A DNA stretch of 64,000 nt from Clostridium pasteurianum (GTDB lineage: Bacteria; Bacillota; Clostridia; Clostridiales; Clostridiaceae). Each line of letters begins with the position of its first letter. The stretch's first letter is position 1. The notes below the pieces were generated by a model. The model was not told where the DNA came from. It was given only the letters and a program-made list of their open reading frames with translations, and searched no databases. The position numbers and the translations under genes were made by a program. The stretch lies in contig NZ_MCGV01000001.1 of assembly GCF_001705235.1 (NCBI RefSeq), forward strand, positions 372,001 to 436,000, given 5' to 3'. Shown here piece after piece: positions 37,002-45,766 of this stretch.

Positions 37002-37916
37002 ATGTTAAAAAAATTATCAAAATCTATAATGTTAAAACTGCATAATTTTAGAGATAAACTGCTTCAAATTTTAGATTGGTTTATCTCTACTAATATAAAT
37101 ATTCGCATTGGTATTATAGCTGCTTCAATGATATTTATTGTATCAATCATTGGATTTTCACTACATTATATAAACAAAAATCGCAATATAAATTTGAACA
37201 AAAAAATTGTACAAAAATATAAGCACCATTCTTCTAATGTACAGAATAGCCATTACCCTGCTCACATGCTTTCAGAGTTCTATAAATTATATGATACTAA
37301 TCACGATATTAAAGGCTGGCTTTCAATTCCTAATACAGTAATTAATTATCCAGTGGTACAATCTACAGATAATGACTACTACCTTCATAATAATTTCAAT
37401 AAAACAGCTGACCCCTACGGCTCACTTTTTCTTGATTACAGAAATAATATAAGCCCTCAATCTCAAAATATGATAATATATGGTCACAATATGAAGGACG
37501 GTCAGATGCTTACTTCCATAGTTAATTATCAGCAAACTGACTTCTATAAAACTTCACCCGTTATAACCTTTAACACAATATATGGTCATTGTTCATGGAA
37601 GGTATTTGCTGCCTTTATCACAAATGCTGATCCAAAGGATGGTTATGTTTTCAACTATCTTGTTACCAATTTTCCTTCAGACGATACTTTTAACAGTTTT
37701 ATTAAAGAAGTGAGAGCACGTTCTCTAATAAACACTCCCTCTATAGATGTAGTTCCTGGTGATAACATTCTAACACTCTCAACCTGTTATTACAGCTCCA
37801 ATAATGCACGTTTCGTTGTTATGGCTCGAAAAGTTCGACCACATGAAAGCACAGCTGTAGAGCCAGCTACAAGAAATGAGAATGCTCTTTCTCCTATGAG
37901 ATCTATGGATAAGTAA
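37002..37916 (+). CDS. Sortase (class B-like)
   Basis: The 304-residue protein has a cytoplasmic start, one membrane helix (about 36-56) and an extracellular transpeptidase domain: DIKGWLSIPNTVINYPVVQ, then YGSLFLDYRN, the catalytic His in YGHNMKDGQ (about 165), Cys in LTLSTCYYSS (about 263) and Arg in ARFVVMARK (about 274). Sortases cut a sorting signal and join the protein to peptidoglycan. The probable substrate is the NPKTG phosphatase upstream. The spacing of conserved blocks is closest to class B. Confidence 0.88.
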   Translation: MLKKLSKSIMLKLHNFRDKLLQILDWFISTNINIRIGIIAASMIFIVSIIGFSLHYINKNRNINLNKKIVQKYKHHSSNVQNSHYPAHMLSEFYKLYDTNHDIKGWLSIPNTVINYPVVQSTDNDYYLHNNFNKTADPYGSLFLDYRNNISPQSQNMIIYGHNMKDGQMLTSIVNYQQTDFYKTSPVITFNTIYGHCSWKVFAAFITNADPKDGYVFNYLVTNFPSDDTFNSFIKEVRARSLINTPSIDVVPGDNILTLSTCYYSSNNARFVVMARKVRPHESTAVEPATRNENALSPMRSMDK

Positions 37917-37924
37917 AATATAAA

Positions 37925-37953
37925 GACTTAGCTAGAATTGAAACTGCTAAGTC
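37925..37953 (+). terminator. Possible terminator after the sortase gene
   Basis: GACTTAGC pairs with GCTAAGTC over a 13-base loop, nine bases past the stop. Only a weak AT tail follows. Confidence 0.5.
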
Positions 37954-38017
37954 TCGTAAATTATTATATTTTGCTATCTAAAAGCTTAATAAATCAACTT
38001 AAAATATCTCTAAATAA

Positions 38018-38626
38018 TTATTTTCTAAAATGTTTTCCTACCATCAATAAGATTATACCACCAATAGCAATTGGTATGATACTAAAGTGTGACTTTTCTG
38101 CCGTATAATGATTATTCTTATATACTGGCTTGGCTGAATGGTGACTGGATGCTGTATGATGATTAATTACATTTGTATTATATATCTTTGCATTGGTATT
38201 ATATATCTTTGCATTTTTTTTTGCATGAACTATTTTATGTTTAATTTTTTTTGCAGCTTTATACTTAACTATAGTTTTTACTTTTTTCAATTTTGCACTT
38301 ATTGTTTTTGATTTGCTTACGCTGCTACTTAGTTTACTATTCTTAAAACTGCCAGATTTAAAACTTTTATCACTTGAAGATTTACTGCTAAAACTTCCAG
38401 AATGAAATCCACTTTTCGGTACACTACTCCCATTTGTTGAACTAGAATGAGACACAGAACTATTCTGAGAATTAGAACTAGAGCTACTATATGAACTATT
38501 ACTAAAACTTGAATGTGAACTTCTAAAACTCCCTGAATGAAATCCTTTTGCAAAAACTGTTTCTCCTAATATGAAAATTAAGCATAATGCTAAACTAAGT
38601 ATTGTTAAAAATTTGTTTCTTTTCAT
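38018..38626 (-). CDS. Secreted or membrane-attached Ser-rich, Lys-rich protein
   Basis: The 202-residue low-complexity protein has a signal peptide (1-27, after VFA). A Ser-rich region (about 28-110) has repeated HSGSF/FKSGSF units. A strongly basic middle (KLKKVKTIVKYKAAKKIKHK) contains a duplicated NAKIYNT, seen in DNA as a 21-base tandem near 38168-38210. A His-rich stretch and a C-terminal helix (IIPIAIGGIILLMVG) end in KHFRK. It may sit in the cell wall, binding anionic polymers. No family recognised. Confidence 0.65.
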   Translation of the reverse strand: MKRNKFLTILSLALCLIFILGETVFAKGFHSGSFRSSHSSFSNSSYSSSSSNSQNSSVSHSSSTNGSSVPKSGFHSGSFSSKSSSDKSFKSGSFKNSKLSSSVSKSKTISAKLKKVKTIVKYKAAKKIKHKIVHAKKNAKIYNTNAKIYNTNVINHHTASSHHSAKPVYKNNHYTAEKSHFSIIPIAIGGIILLMVGKHFRK

Positions 38627-38793
38627 CTATTGTATCCCCCCATATTTGTTCATTAAGCTTTATAATTACCATAACAAATATATTTTTACATAAAACATTC
38701 CTATTACCAAATTATAATATTCTTACATTAAAAGTTAAAGTTTTTTATATAAAAAATAACAATAAACTTGTCAATAGTACTTTATTTTTAGAC

Positions 38794-38834
38794 AAAAATA
38801 ATGCCGCCTAGACTTAATAGTCTTTGACGACATT
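38794..38834 (-). terminator. Terminator after the radical SAM gene
   Basis: On the minus strand AATGTCGTC...AGACT pairs imperfectly with AGTCT...GGCGGCATT and is followed by ATTTTTG. It is 31 bases past the stop at 38866. Confidence 0.65.
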
Positions 38835-38865
38835 TTATTTTCTAAAGATAAAATTACAAAACTAT

Positions 38866-39990
38866 TTAATAAATTAACTCCCCCGGCTTGTAGCCTTTAG
38901 GCAATTCCTCTTCACTTAAAAATTTGAAACTTTCATCACGCAGTATTGGCAAAAATACTTCGTATGGAATTCTTTGAAATTCACAGCCATAACTGCTAGC
39001 TCCAAACCATTTTCCATCTTTACTGCTAAGGTTTAAATCTCGTGCGAATTTTGTATAGTTTGAACAATCATGAACTACTAGGTCCCACTTTTCTTCATCT
39101 GCTATTTTCATGAATTTCAAAGCTAATTCCCTGCTCCACGTTGGAGAAATATAACCATGTCTAGCAATGTACATATTTTCTCCTTCATAATTACCTATGT
39201 TATTCTCATTTAAATGCAATTCTGCACAATTTATAAAGTCTAGCTTTGTATCTAAAATTGCCTGCTTTTTCTTAAAGAAACCTTCAAAGAGCTCAGGAGT
39301 CATTGGGGTTTCGATTCCTACTTGTTTAATATATTTCTTTGCAATTTTAATATTTTCAATAACCTTGTCCGAGCAATTAGAAGCTCCAAGATTGAAACGT
39401 ATCTCATCAAGTCCAGCTTCTCCTAATGCTTTCAAGTTCTCTTCTGTAGCTAAAATTCCATTTGTATATAAATGTTGATGTACACCAGCAGTACTGAACT
39501 TCTTTATTACTGAATAATACTTTTCAATTTCCATAAATGGCTCTAAATAAACGTAGGCAACACCAGTGGGCTTCTTATGTATAGAAAGAAGTAAATCAAT
39601 ATCCTTATCATAAAATCTTGTACCTCCAATTTCCCACATACCTTCACCTATTGGAGGAAGATCTTCTAATTGTCCATAATCGTAGCAAAACTTACAGGCT
39701 GCATTACATTTATTTGTTTTCCTGATTGCACCTAATCCAGTACCCATCAAGCAAGAAACGCATCCCTTTGGAAATTTATTTTCATTTCCTACAAAAAAAG
39801 TTCTATCCTTTAAAGTTTTCAAACCTTTAATTTCCGACATTAACTTATCATTTCTATTATCAATTGCTGCCTCAATTTGTGCAAATACAGCGTAAATTAT
39901 TTCTTGCTGTTTTGTCATAACTTCTTCGCCCTCAGGCAGCATTGCAAAAAATTCAAACCACGCTAGTGCATCTTTTTTTGAGATTTTCAT
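38866..39990 (-). CDS. Radical SAM protein
   Basis: The 374-residue enzyme carries the radical-SAM cluster motif CNAACKFCYDYG (about 91-102), preceded by a CVSC pair, followed by IGEGMWEIGGTRF and the barrel strands (AYVYLEPFMEIEKY, HLYTNGILATEENLKALGEA, LDEIRFNLGAS). Further Cys residues lie toward the C-terminus. The start is ATG 39990 behind GGAGGAGATATT; the frame extends to 40089 without support. The reaction is unknown: radical SAM enzymes of this size often modify peptides or cofactors. It is monocistronic. Confidence 0.82.
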   Translation of the reverse strand: MKISKKDALAWFEFFAMLPEGEEVMTKQQEIIYAVFAQIEAAIDNRNDKLMSEIKGLKTLKDRTFFVGNENKFPKGCVSCLMGTGLGAIRKTNKCNAACKFCYDYGQLEDLPPIGEGMWEIGGTRFYDKDIDLLLSIHKKPTGVAYVYLEPFMEIEKYYSVIKKFSTAGVHQHLYTNGILATEENLKALGEAGLDEIRFNLGASNCSDKVIENIKIAKKYIKQVGIETPMTPELFEGFFKKKQAILDTKLDFINCAELHLNENNIGNYEGENMYIARHGYISPTWSRELALKFMKIADEEKWDLVVHDCSNYTKFARDLNLSSKDGKWFGASSYGCEFQRIPYEVFLPILRDESFKFLSEEELPKGYKPGELIY

Positions 39991-40209
39991 AATATCTCCT
40001 CCTCTGTTTACTCTTATTATACCATTTTCAGCAATTTTTTTAACAAACTTTATTACTTTTTTCAATATTGAAATTAAAGTCATTACCATTGGTTACAATC
40101 ATACTTAGTTAAATAAAAAAATGATAATTGCTATATCATAAAAAAGGTTATATAATGTACAACATAGCACCATTGATTATCATTATCATTAAATGGAGGT
40201 TAAATTTTT

Positions 40210-40839
40210 ATGAGTGAAATTGCTAAAAGATTAAATCAATGCAAAAAACCAACTGGTGAATTAGGTAAAATTATAGTTGATGATATGAATTTAAGACATT
40301 TTGAATTAACTGATTGGGGACTAAAAAAGGTAAATATTAAAAATGATGATACCATACTTGATATAGGCTGCGGCGGTGGCAGGACTGTAAATAGAATGGC
40401 CTCTATAGCAAAAGATGGTAAAGTTTTTGGAATAGACTATTCCTTAGACTGTGTAAACTGGTCCAAAGATTACAATAAAAAATTTGTAACTAATAATAAA
40501 GTCGAAATTCTTCATGGTAGTGTAGAAAAAATGCCCTTTGAAAATGATAAATTCGATATTATAACAGCCGTAGAAACAATTTATTTTTGGCCAAATATAC
40601 TTGAAAATTTTAAAGAGGTAAATAGAATTCTAAAGCCAAACGGAGTCTTTGCTATAATATGTGAAATGTATTCTAGTGAAAAGTTTAAGGAAAGAAATGA
40701 TGAACTTATAGCTGCATCAAATATGAATTTATATACTCCTGATGAACTAAAAAACTTATTAAAGGATGCTGGATTTAATAATATATCTATAGACTCAATA
40801 GAAGAAAAAAATTGGCTATGCTGCATATGCTATAAATAA
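40210..40839 (+). CDS. Class I SAM-dependent methyltransferase
   Basis: The 209-residue protein has motif I TILDIGCGGGRTVNRM (about 48-63), VFGIDYSLDCVNW, VEKMPFENDKFDIITAVETI (about 100) and VNRILKPNGVFAIICEM. Asp after motif I and the acidic residue at the end of strand 2 should bind SAM. The substrate is unknown. ATGGAGG lies before the ATG. Ends five bases before repeat copy E. Confidence 0.82.
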   Translation: MSEIAKRLNQCKKPTGELGKIIVDDMNLRHFELTDWGLKKVNIKNDDTILDIGCGGGRTVNRMASIAKDGKVFGIDYSLDCVNWSKDYNKKFVTNNKVEILHGSVEKMPFENDKFDIITAVETIYFWPNILENFKEVNRILKPNGVFAIICEMYSSEKFKERNDELIAASNMNLYTPDELKNLLKDAGFNNISIDSIEEKNWLCCICYK

Positions 40840-40843
40840 TTAA

Positions 40844-40952
40844 AAGTAACAATGCTTCGTGGCGTTAAAAAATTCCTATAAATCTAAGCATTTTACAATT
40901 TTGGAGTCAAGATTTATTAGAACTTTTAATCGTTGCTTCAACATTGTTACTT
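40844..40952. repeat. Dispersed palindromic repeat, copy E (miniature, 109 bp)
   Basis: Only the terminal arms remain: AAGTAACAATGCTTCGTGGC (40844) and its mirror ending GTTGCTTCAACATTGTTACTT (40952), with the ATAAATCT / AGATTTAT inner boxes and a short spacer. It lies at the 3' end of the methyltransferase and reaches into the decayed hydrolase fragment. Confidence 0.8.
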
Positions 40953-41101
40953 CTCTCTTCTAACATCTGAAACATATCTACCGCAAATTCATCTGGAAAT
41001 CTCAAGCAATATTCTCCATGTCCGGCATTAATGATTTTTCTAAATTTTACCTTATGCCATATTTTCTTTACATATTTTATATCTAAGGCACGATCTTTAA
41101 T
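40907..41101 (-). pseudogene. C-terminal remnant of a second alpha/beta hydrolase
   Basis: Directly after the stop of the hydrolase gene, and in the same frame, the minus strand encodes LDIKYVKKIWHKVKFRKI, then INAGHGEYCLRFPDEF and AVDMFQMLEE. This parallels the end of the intact neighbour (YLKRYKQHFKNPHIVKHDLE). It has the catalytic-His region but no N-terminal two thirds, and its tail runs into repeat copy E. It looks like the end of a tandem duplicate left after a deletion. Confidence 0.65.
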
Positions 41102-41104
41102 TTA

Positions 41105-41881
41105 TTATTCTAAGCTTATACATTTCTTAATTACTTCCACCCATTCATTTGGTCTACATGCTAGCAGTTCTTCATGCTCAAGATCATGCTTAACAATATG
41201 AGGATTTTTAAAATGCTGCTTATATCTTTTTAAATACATTTCTCCCATTTTTGATGCATATAAACAATGTATATTAGTGCCATTAACATCTATTCCATCT
41301 TCCATTTTCGTTATAAGATCAGAATAAAACTGATTTTCTACACTTCGTTTTGTCACAAAATCCAGCTTTTGTCCTCCTACTCCTAGCATAATATGCATAA
41401 ATTCTTTCATGTATTGTTCATTGGTATGCTTTTTCATATACCAAGAAATTAGCCTATTAATTTTTCCTTTATGAATAATATGATATACAATTGGTACAAA
41501 TATTTTTGTTTGTATTTTTGCCTTCCATTTATCTTCTTGATCCAGATCAGAACTACCCAGAATTCCATGATTCATATGAATTTGTTTTCTTTGTATAAGT
41601 AACCCCACAAATGATCCACCAAGCGAACATCCATATGCAGCATGAACTTTTCCATTAAATTTTTCCTTTATATAATCTTCTATTTTTTCAGTTTCTGTAA
41701 TCATATCACAAAATTCTGTTTGTTCAGTTTCATCAAAGCCATCATATGAGACGCATACCACATAAAATGACTTTGTCAACAAATCTAAAACGTGATCATA
41801 ATTATTTTTCCAATGACAGCATGTCCCTGGAAGTAGAATAATAACCGGATTATTTATATTACCAAATTCATAAAATTTCAT
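41105..41881 (-). CDS. Alpha/beta hydrolase
   Basis: The 258-residue protein has a fold start of VIILLPGTCCHWKNNY, a nucleophile elbow YGCSLGGS with Ser86, an SYDGFDETE strand and a C-terminal His in VKHDLEHEELL. There is no signal peptide, so it is cytoplasmic. The substrate is unknown; esterase or lipase-like is likely. It ends in two stop codons, followed at once by the remnant of a paralogue. Confidence 0.78.
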   Translation of the reverse strand: MKFYEFGNINNPVIILLPGTCCHWKNNYDHVLDLLTKSFYVVCVSYDGFDETEQTEFCDMITETEKIEDYIKEKFNGKVHAAYGCSLGGSFVGLLIQRKQIHMNHGILGSSDLDQEDKWKAKIQTKIFVPIVYHIIHKGKINRLISWYMKKHTNEQYMKEFMHIMLGVGGQKLDFVTKRSVENQFYSDLITKMEDGIDVNGTNIHCLYASKMGEMYLKRYKQHFKNPHIVKHDLEHEELLACRPNEWVEVIKKCISLE

Positions 41882-42007
41882 ATTCTATTCCCCTTATCTA
41901 TAAATTTATAAATTAATCTATATGCGTTATATATTGATACTGATAATCATATTCAATTGTATTTTAACATTTTCCAGTAAAATCTTCAAATCAATTTATG
42001 ATAAGCA

Positions 42008-42109
42008 TCACTTATACGCAAGCATTCCTTTAGGATCATCAGAAAGCATATACAAGGATACATCTTAATTTATTCCATAAGTTTTTTCCAAATAACTTAC
42101 TTTTGAGTA
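42008..42109 (-). pseudogene. Possible gene-end remnant in the 41882-42205 gap
   Basis: On the minus strand a protein-like stretch SYSKVSYLEKTYGIN, an in-frame stop, then DVSLYMLSDDPKGMLAYK and a final stop can be read. I do not know the family. The rest of this 324-base gap is AT-rich and featureless, apart from the ribosome site GAGAGGAG before 42206. Confidence 0.25.
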
Positions 42110-42205
42110 AGATAGTATTATTTTTCATTTAATGTACATATAATTATTAATTTATAAAATATGATATAATATGGTTATATTATATGAGAGGAGACTTAAT
42201 CATAT

Positions 42206-42832
42206 ATGAAAAATTATAAGGAATTATCTAAAAATGAATTTAACAGAGAAGCAAAAAAATTCGATCATGCAAAAAGTACAGACATTTATAAAATGTGCCA
42301 GGAAAGCTATGGCCCCTTGCTAGAAGAAATAAAGAAAGAAGAGTTTCATTCATTGCTTGATATAGGCTGTGGTACTGGTAATTCTATTGAGAAACTTTAT
42401 AGAGAAAATTCAAAACGAAGCTATACGGGAATTGACCTTGCAGAAAATATGATACAAGTTGCCCGTAATAAAGAACTTAAAGGTGTGAACTTTCTGGTAG
42501 GAGATGCAGAAAATCTACCCTTTGAAAAAAACAAATTTGATGTAATTATCTGTAAGGAAAGCTTTCATCATTATCCAAAGGTAAATAACTTTTTTGAAAG
42601 TGCATATGGTGTTTTAAAACCAGGTGGACGTATGATTATTCTTGATATGACACTCCCTACACTAGGACGATGGATTGAAAATCATATTATTCTTAAATTA
42701 ATGAATACCGGAGATGTTCATTTTTATGGACTCAAAGAAGTAGAGAAATTATACCAAAATGTAGGATTCAAAATTGAACGTCTCGAAAAAATTGGGAAAA
42801 TGAGGTTTATTAGTACAGGAAGGAAAAATTAA
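42206..42832 (+). CDS. Class I SAM-dependent methyltransferase
   Basis: The 208-residue protein has motif I SLLDIGCGTGNSIEKL (about 50-65), YTGIDLAENMIQVAR, VGDAENLPFEKNKFDVIIC (about 97) and YGVLKPGGRMIILDMTL. It belongs to the UbiE/Methyltransf_11 group, but no quinone genes are near and the substrate cannot be named. It is convergent with the asr operon. Confidence 0.82.
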   Translation: MKNYKELSKNEFNREAKKFDHAKSTDIYKMCQESYGPLLEEIKKEEFHSLLDIGCGTGNSIEKLYRENSKRSYTGIDLAENMIQVARNKELKGVNFLVGDAENLPFEKNKFDVIICKESFHHYPKVNNFFESAYGVLKPGGRMIILDMTLPTLGRWIENHIILKLMNTGDVHFYGLKEVEKLYQNVGFKIERLEKIGKMRFISTGRKN

Positions 42833-42860
42833 TCCAAACAATTATTTCGTTTTGTTATGT

Positions 42861-42895
42861 TAAAAAAATGCCCATCGCTTAATCACAATGAGCAT
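42861..42895 (-). terminator. Terminator of the asrABC operon
   Basis: On the minus strand ATGCTCAT pairs with ATGGGCAT over a 12-base loop and is followed by TTTTTTTA. It is 13 bases past the asrC stop. Confidence 0.82.
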
Positions 42896-42907
42896 CTTCC
42901 CTTATCT

Positions 42908-43870
42908 TTAATACTTTATCCCTTTCCAATACATAGGTGTGTAAACCTCAGCTATTTCAGGCAATTTAACATCCTTAAGTGCCCATTTCTTAAATTCTTC
43001 AAAGCCTGTACGATCAACAATGTATCCAATATGTTCTTTTCCACCTGGAGCACTGCGATCTATATAATGTTCTACATAATCATAAGTATTTAAAATAATT
43101 TTTATAATACTCTCTTCATCTGCCCATTTTATAAAATCTTCTCCCATACGTGGATTTTTCTTCCCTGTTCTTCCAAGGAGTGTAAGACGATAATACTTCT
43201 GTTCACTTCTTGCCCATGCACCCATAGGGCAATTTAAAACACACTCGCCGCAGCCAATGCACTTTTCATGATTTCTTTGGACTTTATAATTAACCTCTTT
43301 TAGTACTCCTACAGATTTCTTTTTGCACACTCTAATGCAGGCACCACAGTTAACACACATATCCTTTTCATATTCCGGTTTGGTCATTCCCATAATGCCA
43401 AAATCATGCAGTCTAACCTTTGCACAGTCATTTGGACATCCAGTTAATGCAATCTTAAAGTGCAAATCATTAGGGAATATAGCTTTCTCTATTTTCTGTG
43501 CAAAAGCTGTAGTATCATAACAAGCATATGGACACACACGATTTCCTACGCAAGCTGTAACATTTCTTGTTCCTGATGCACTGTAGCCTGTTCCTTTAAC
43601 CTTCTGATTTATATTTAAGCCTTCAATAATTGGCTGCAAAAGTTCATTAACCTTAGGCATATCTTCAAACTTTATCCCTGGAATTTCAAAACCTTGACGT
43701 GTAGTAATATTTACTGTACCATTTCCATAAGTTTTTGATATATTTTCAATCATAGAAAGAAATTTAGCATCTAAATACCCTCCTGGAACACGTATCCTTG
43801 AAGCAGCAAAACCCCTTTTTTTAGTAACACGGAAAGCATTTTTCTTTAACTTCTTTGTGTTTATATCCAT
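42908..43870 (-). CDS. asrC: Anaerobic sulfite reductase subunit C (siroheme subunit)
   Basis: The 320-residue catalytic subunit reduces sulfite to sulfide. VTACVGNRVCPYACYD and ALTGCPNDCAK (about 108-155) carry the four Cys that hold the siroheme-coupled [4Fe-4S] cluster. Two further ferredoxin motifs, CVNCGACIRVC (about 171) and CIGCGECVLNCP (about 204), pass electrons. It starts 17 bases after asrB behind GGAGGGGAAAAGG. Length is normal for the family. Confidence 0.94.
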   Translation of the reverse strand: MDINTKKLKKNAFRVTKKRGFAASRIRVPGGYLDAKFLSMIENISKTYGNGTVNITTRQGFEIPGIKFEDMPKVNELLQPIIEGLNINQKVKGTGYSASGTRNVTACVGNRVCPYACYDTTAFAQKIEKAIFPNDLHFKIALTGCPNDCAKVRLHDFGIMGMTKPEYEKDMCVNCGACIRVCKKKSVGVLKEVNYKVQRNHEKCIGCGECVLNCPMGAWARSEQKYYRLTLLGRTGKKNPRMGEDFIKWADEESIIKIILNTYDYVEHYIDRSAPGGKEHIGYIVDRTGFEEFKKWALKDVKLPEIAEVYTPMYWKGIKY

Positions 43871-43887
43871 CCTTTTCCCCTCCTCAC

Positions 43888-44682
43888 TTAATCTATTAAT
43901 TTTTTACCCTTTGTAAAATTAAAAACAGGGCCATCAAGACAAACATACACATCATCAATTTTACAGTGACCGCATTTTCCAAGTCCACAGCACATTTTTC
44001 TCTCCTGGGAAATCCATATGTTTTCTTCTTTAAAACCTATATCTAAGAGTCCATTTGTACTAAACCTCATCATAGCTGGAGGTCCAACAACAATAGAAAC
44101 TGCTTCACTTACATTTTTTAATTTTAATTCTGGAATGTATTTAGTAACAAGTCCCTCCGGATAGTTATTGTCCCCATCGACAGAGTCAACAGTTAATATA
44201 ACATTTATATTCTTTTTCCATTCTTTAAAATCTTTTAAAAATAATATATCCTTGGGAGTCTTAAAACCTGTTATCAAAGTAACTCCTTTAGTTTCATCTA
44301 TATGCTTAGAAAAGTAATCTACAACACCTCTAACTGGAGAAACACCAGTACCACCAGCTATTATTACAATTTCTTTACCTTTATAATTTTCTATATCAAA
44401 ACCATTTCCATATGGTCCTCTTAAAAACAGCTTATCCCCTTTATAATGCTCAAAAACTTCATTTGTAACTTTTCCAACACGCCTTATGGTTAAATCCACA
44501 GTATCTTCACTTATGCCGCTTACTGAAATCGGAGCTTCTCCATATTTAGGTATAGAAACTTCAAAAAATTGTCCTGGCTTTACTTCTCCTTTATAGGACA
44601 TCCTAAAAGTATACTCTATATTGGTATACTTAATTACCTCTTTAATTTCTGAAAGAAAAGGTACATACTCATTTTGATTCAT
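43888..44682 (-). CDS. asrB: Anaerobic sulfite reductase subunit B (NAD(P)H/FAD subunit)
   Basis: The 264-residue flavoprotein is of the ferredoxin-NADP reductase type. It has an FAD-binding beta barrel (RGPYGNGFD), the nucleotide site IVIIAGGTGVSPVRG (about 106) and a C-terminal [2Fe-2S] motif CCGLGKCGHCKIDDVYVC (about 231). It feeds NAD(P)H electrons to AsrA and AsrC. Overlaps asrA by 14 bases. Confidence 0.94.
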   Translation of the reverse strand: MNQNEYVPFLSEIKEVIKYTNIEYTFRMSYKGEVKPGQFFEVSIPKYGEAPISVSGISEDTVDLTIRRVGKVTNEVFEHYKGDKLFLRGPYGNGFDIENYKGKEIVIIAGGTGVSPVRGVVDYFSKHIDETKGVTLITGFKTPKDILFLKDFKEWKKNINVILTVDSVDGDNNYPEGLVTKYIPELKLKNVSEAVSIVVGPPAMMRFSTNGLLDIGFKEENIWISQERKMCCGLGKCGHCKIDDVYVCLDGPVFNFTKGKKLID

Positions 44683-45691
44683 TGTAATTTACCTCCTTAA
44701 CTGCTCCTTCTAACTTGTTAATACAATTTGAAAAGGAAATATATTCAGGACAAATATCATCGCACCTTCCACAGCCTACACACATGTTATAGCCATTTCT
44801 CTTTTTGTAATCATAAACCTTATGCATTACTTTGAATCTCATTCTTTGTCCATTCTTTTTGCGATAGGAGCCTCCACCAGCAACATTTGTAAAACCATCC
44901 ACCATACAAGATGCCCATACTCTTCTACGCTCTCCAACTTTTCCATTATCAGTATAAAATATATCCTGCATTGTAAAGCATGTACATGTTGGACAAACAA
45001 AATTACAGCGTCCACAGTTAATGCATCTGCTGTCATACTCATCCCACATTTTTGAATTGAATATTTTAGTTGAAAGCCCCTCAGGCACATTTACTCTTGT
45101 CTTAGTTTCCTTTACATAGGAAGGAATAACCTCAAGCTTTTCACACCCACTATTTATAAGGAACTTATTCCAATTTTCCTCACGACTATCTATGTAAAAC
45201 TGTCTATCCTTTAGTTCTATGCTTGCATCGTAATTATCATTTTTATTTGTTCCCATATCAACGCAGAAACAGCTTTCAAAAGCACTTTCACACGGCATTA
45301 AAACAAATTTAACTTTTTCACGAAGACGTTTATAATAATAATCTTCAAAACCATTTTTTAAATACATTTCATCTAAGCGCTTTACAGCATGGAGATCGCA
45401 GCTTCTAAGAAAAATAATTGCTCCTTTTTTCGGCATATCTGCTTCCTTTATATTTTCTTCAGTAAAAAAGAACAAAGTTTGTGAAATAGGAAGTAAAACT
45501 TCTTTAAAAGAATAATGTGATTTGCAATCGAATACGATTTCTTCTGCTTCAGTGACCTCTCCATAACGAATCCTATCTGTATCAGAAAAAGCCCCCTTAC
45601 CCTTAAATAACTTTGGTGCATATATCAAATACTTTTTCTTCCATTCCTTAAGCAAATCATTTAAATTTTCAGTTGTTAAACGATAACCCAT
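44669..45691 (-). CDS. asrA: Anaerobic sulfite reductase subunit A (ferredoxin-like subunit)
   Basis: The 340-residue electron-transfer subunit has two C-terminal [4Fe-4S] motifs, CINCGRCNFVCPTC (about 223) and CVGCGRCDDICPEY (about 304), after an N-terminal domain with FLRSCDLHAVKRLDEMY. The start is ATG 45691 behind AAAAAGGAGG; the frame stays open to 45739 without support. It is the first gene of the operon, downstream of a Crp/Fnr-type gene and of a dyad at 45749-45766. Confidence 0.93.
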   Translation of the reverse strand: MGYRLTTENLNDLLKEWKKKYLIYAPKLFKGKGAFSDTDRIRYGEVTEAEEIVFDCKSHYSFKEVLLPISQTLFFFTEENIKEADMPKKGAIIFLRSCDLHAVKRLDEMYLKNGFEDYYYKRLREKVKFVLMPCESAFESCFCVDMGTNKNDNYDASIELKDRQFYIDSREENWNKFLINSGCEKLEVIPSYVKETKTRVNVPEGLSTKIFNSKMWDEYDSRCINCGRCNFVCPTCTCFTMQDIFYTDNGKVGERRRVWASCMVDGFTNVAGGGSYRKKNGQRMRFKVMHKVYDYKKRNGYNMCVGCGRCDDICPEYISFSNCINKLEGAVKEVNYNESK

Positions 45692-45722
45692 AAACTTGCC
45701 TCCTTTTTTATTTCTTGTTAAA

Positions 45723-45766
45723 AATATAACAAAAAACAAAAAAAATTGCCGTGATTTTTATCACGG
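45723..45766 (-). promoter_or_regulatory. asr promoter region with GTGA-N6-TCAC dyad
   Basis: CCGTGATTTTTATCACGG (45749-45766) is a perfect 18-base dyad with the Crp/Fnr half-site spacing GTGA-N6-TCAC. On the minus strand TATATT (45723-45728) can be the asrA -10, placing the dyad centre near -41, the classical activator position. The same dyad, followed by a T-rich run, could also terminate the regulator gene, whose stop codon it overlaps. Confidence 0.6.

Noticed and set aside
38168-38210. CRISPR-like direct repeat
   Set aside because: It is a two-unit 21-base tandem duplication within the coding region of the Ser-rich protein (NAKIYNT twice), without spacers or cas genes.
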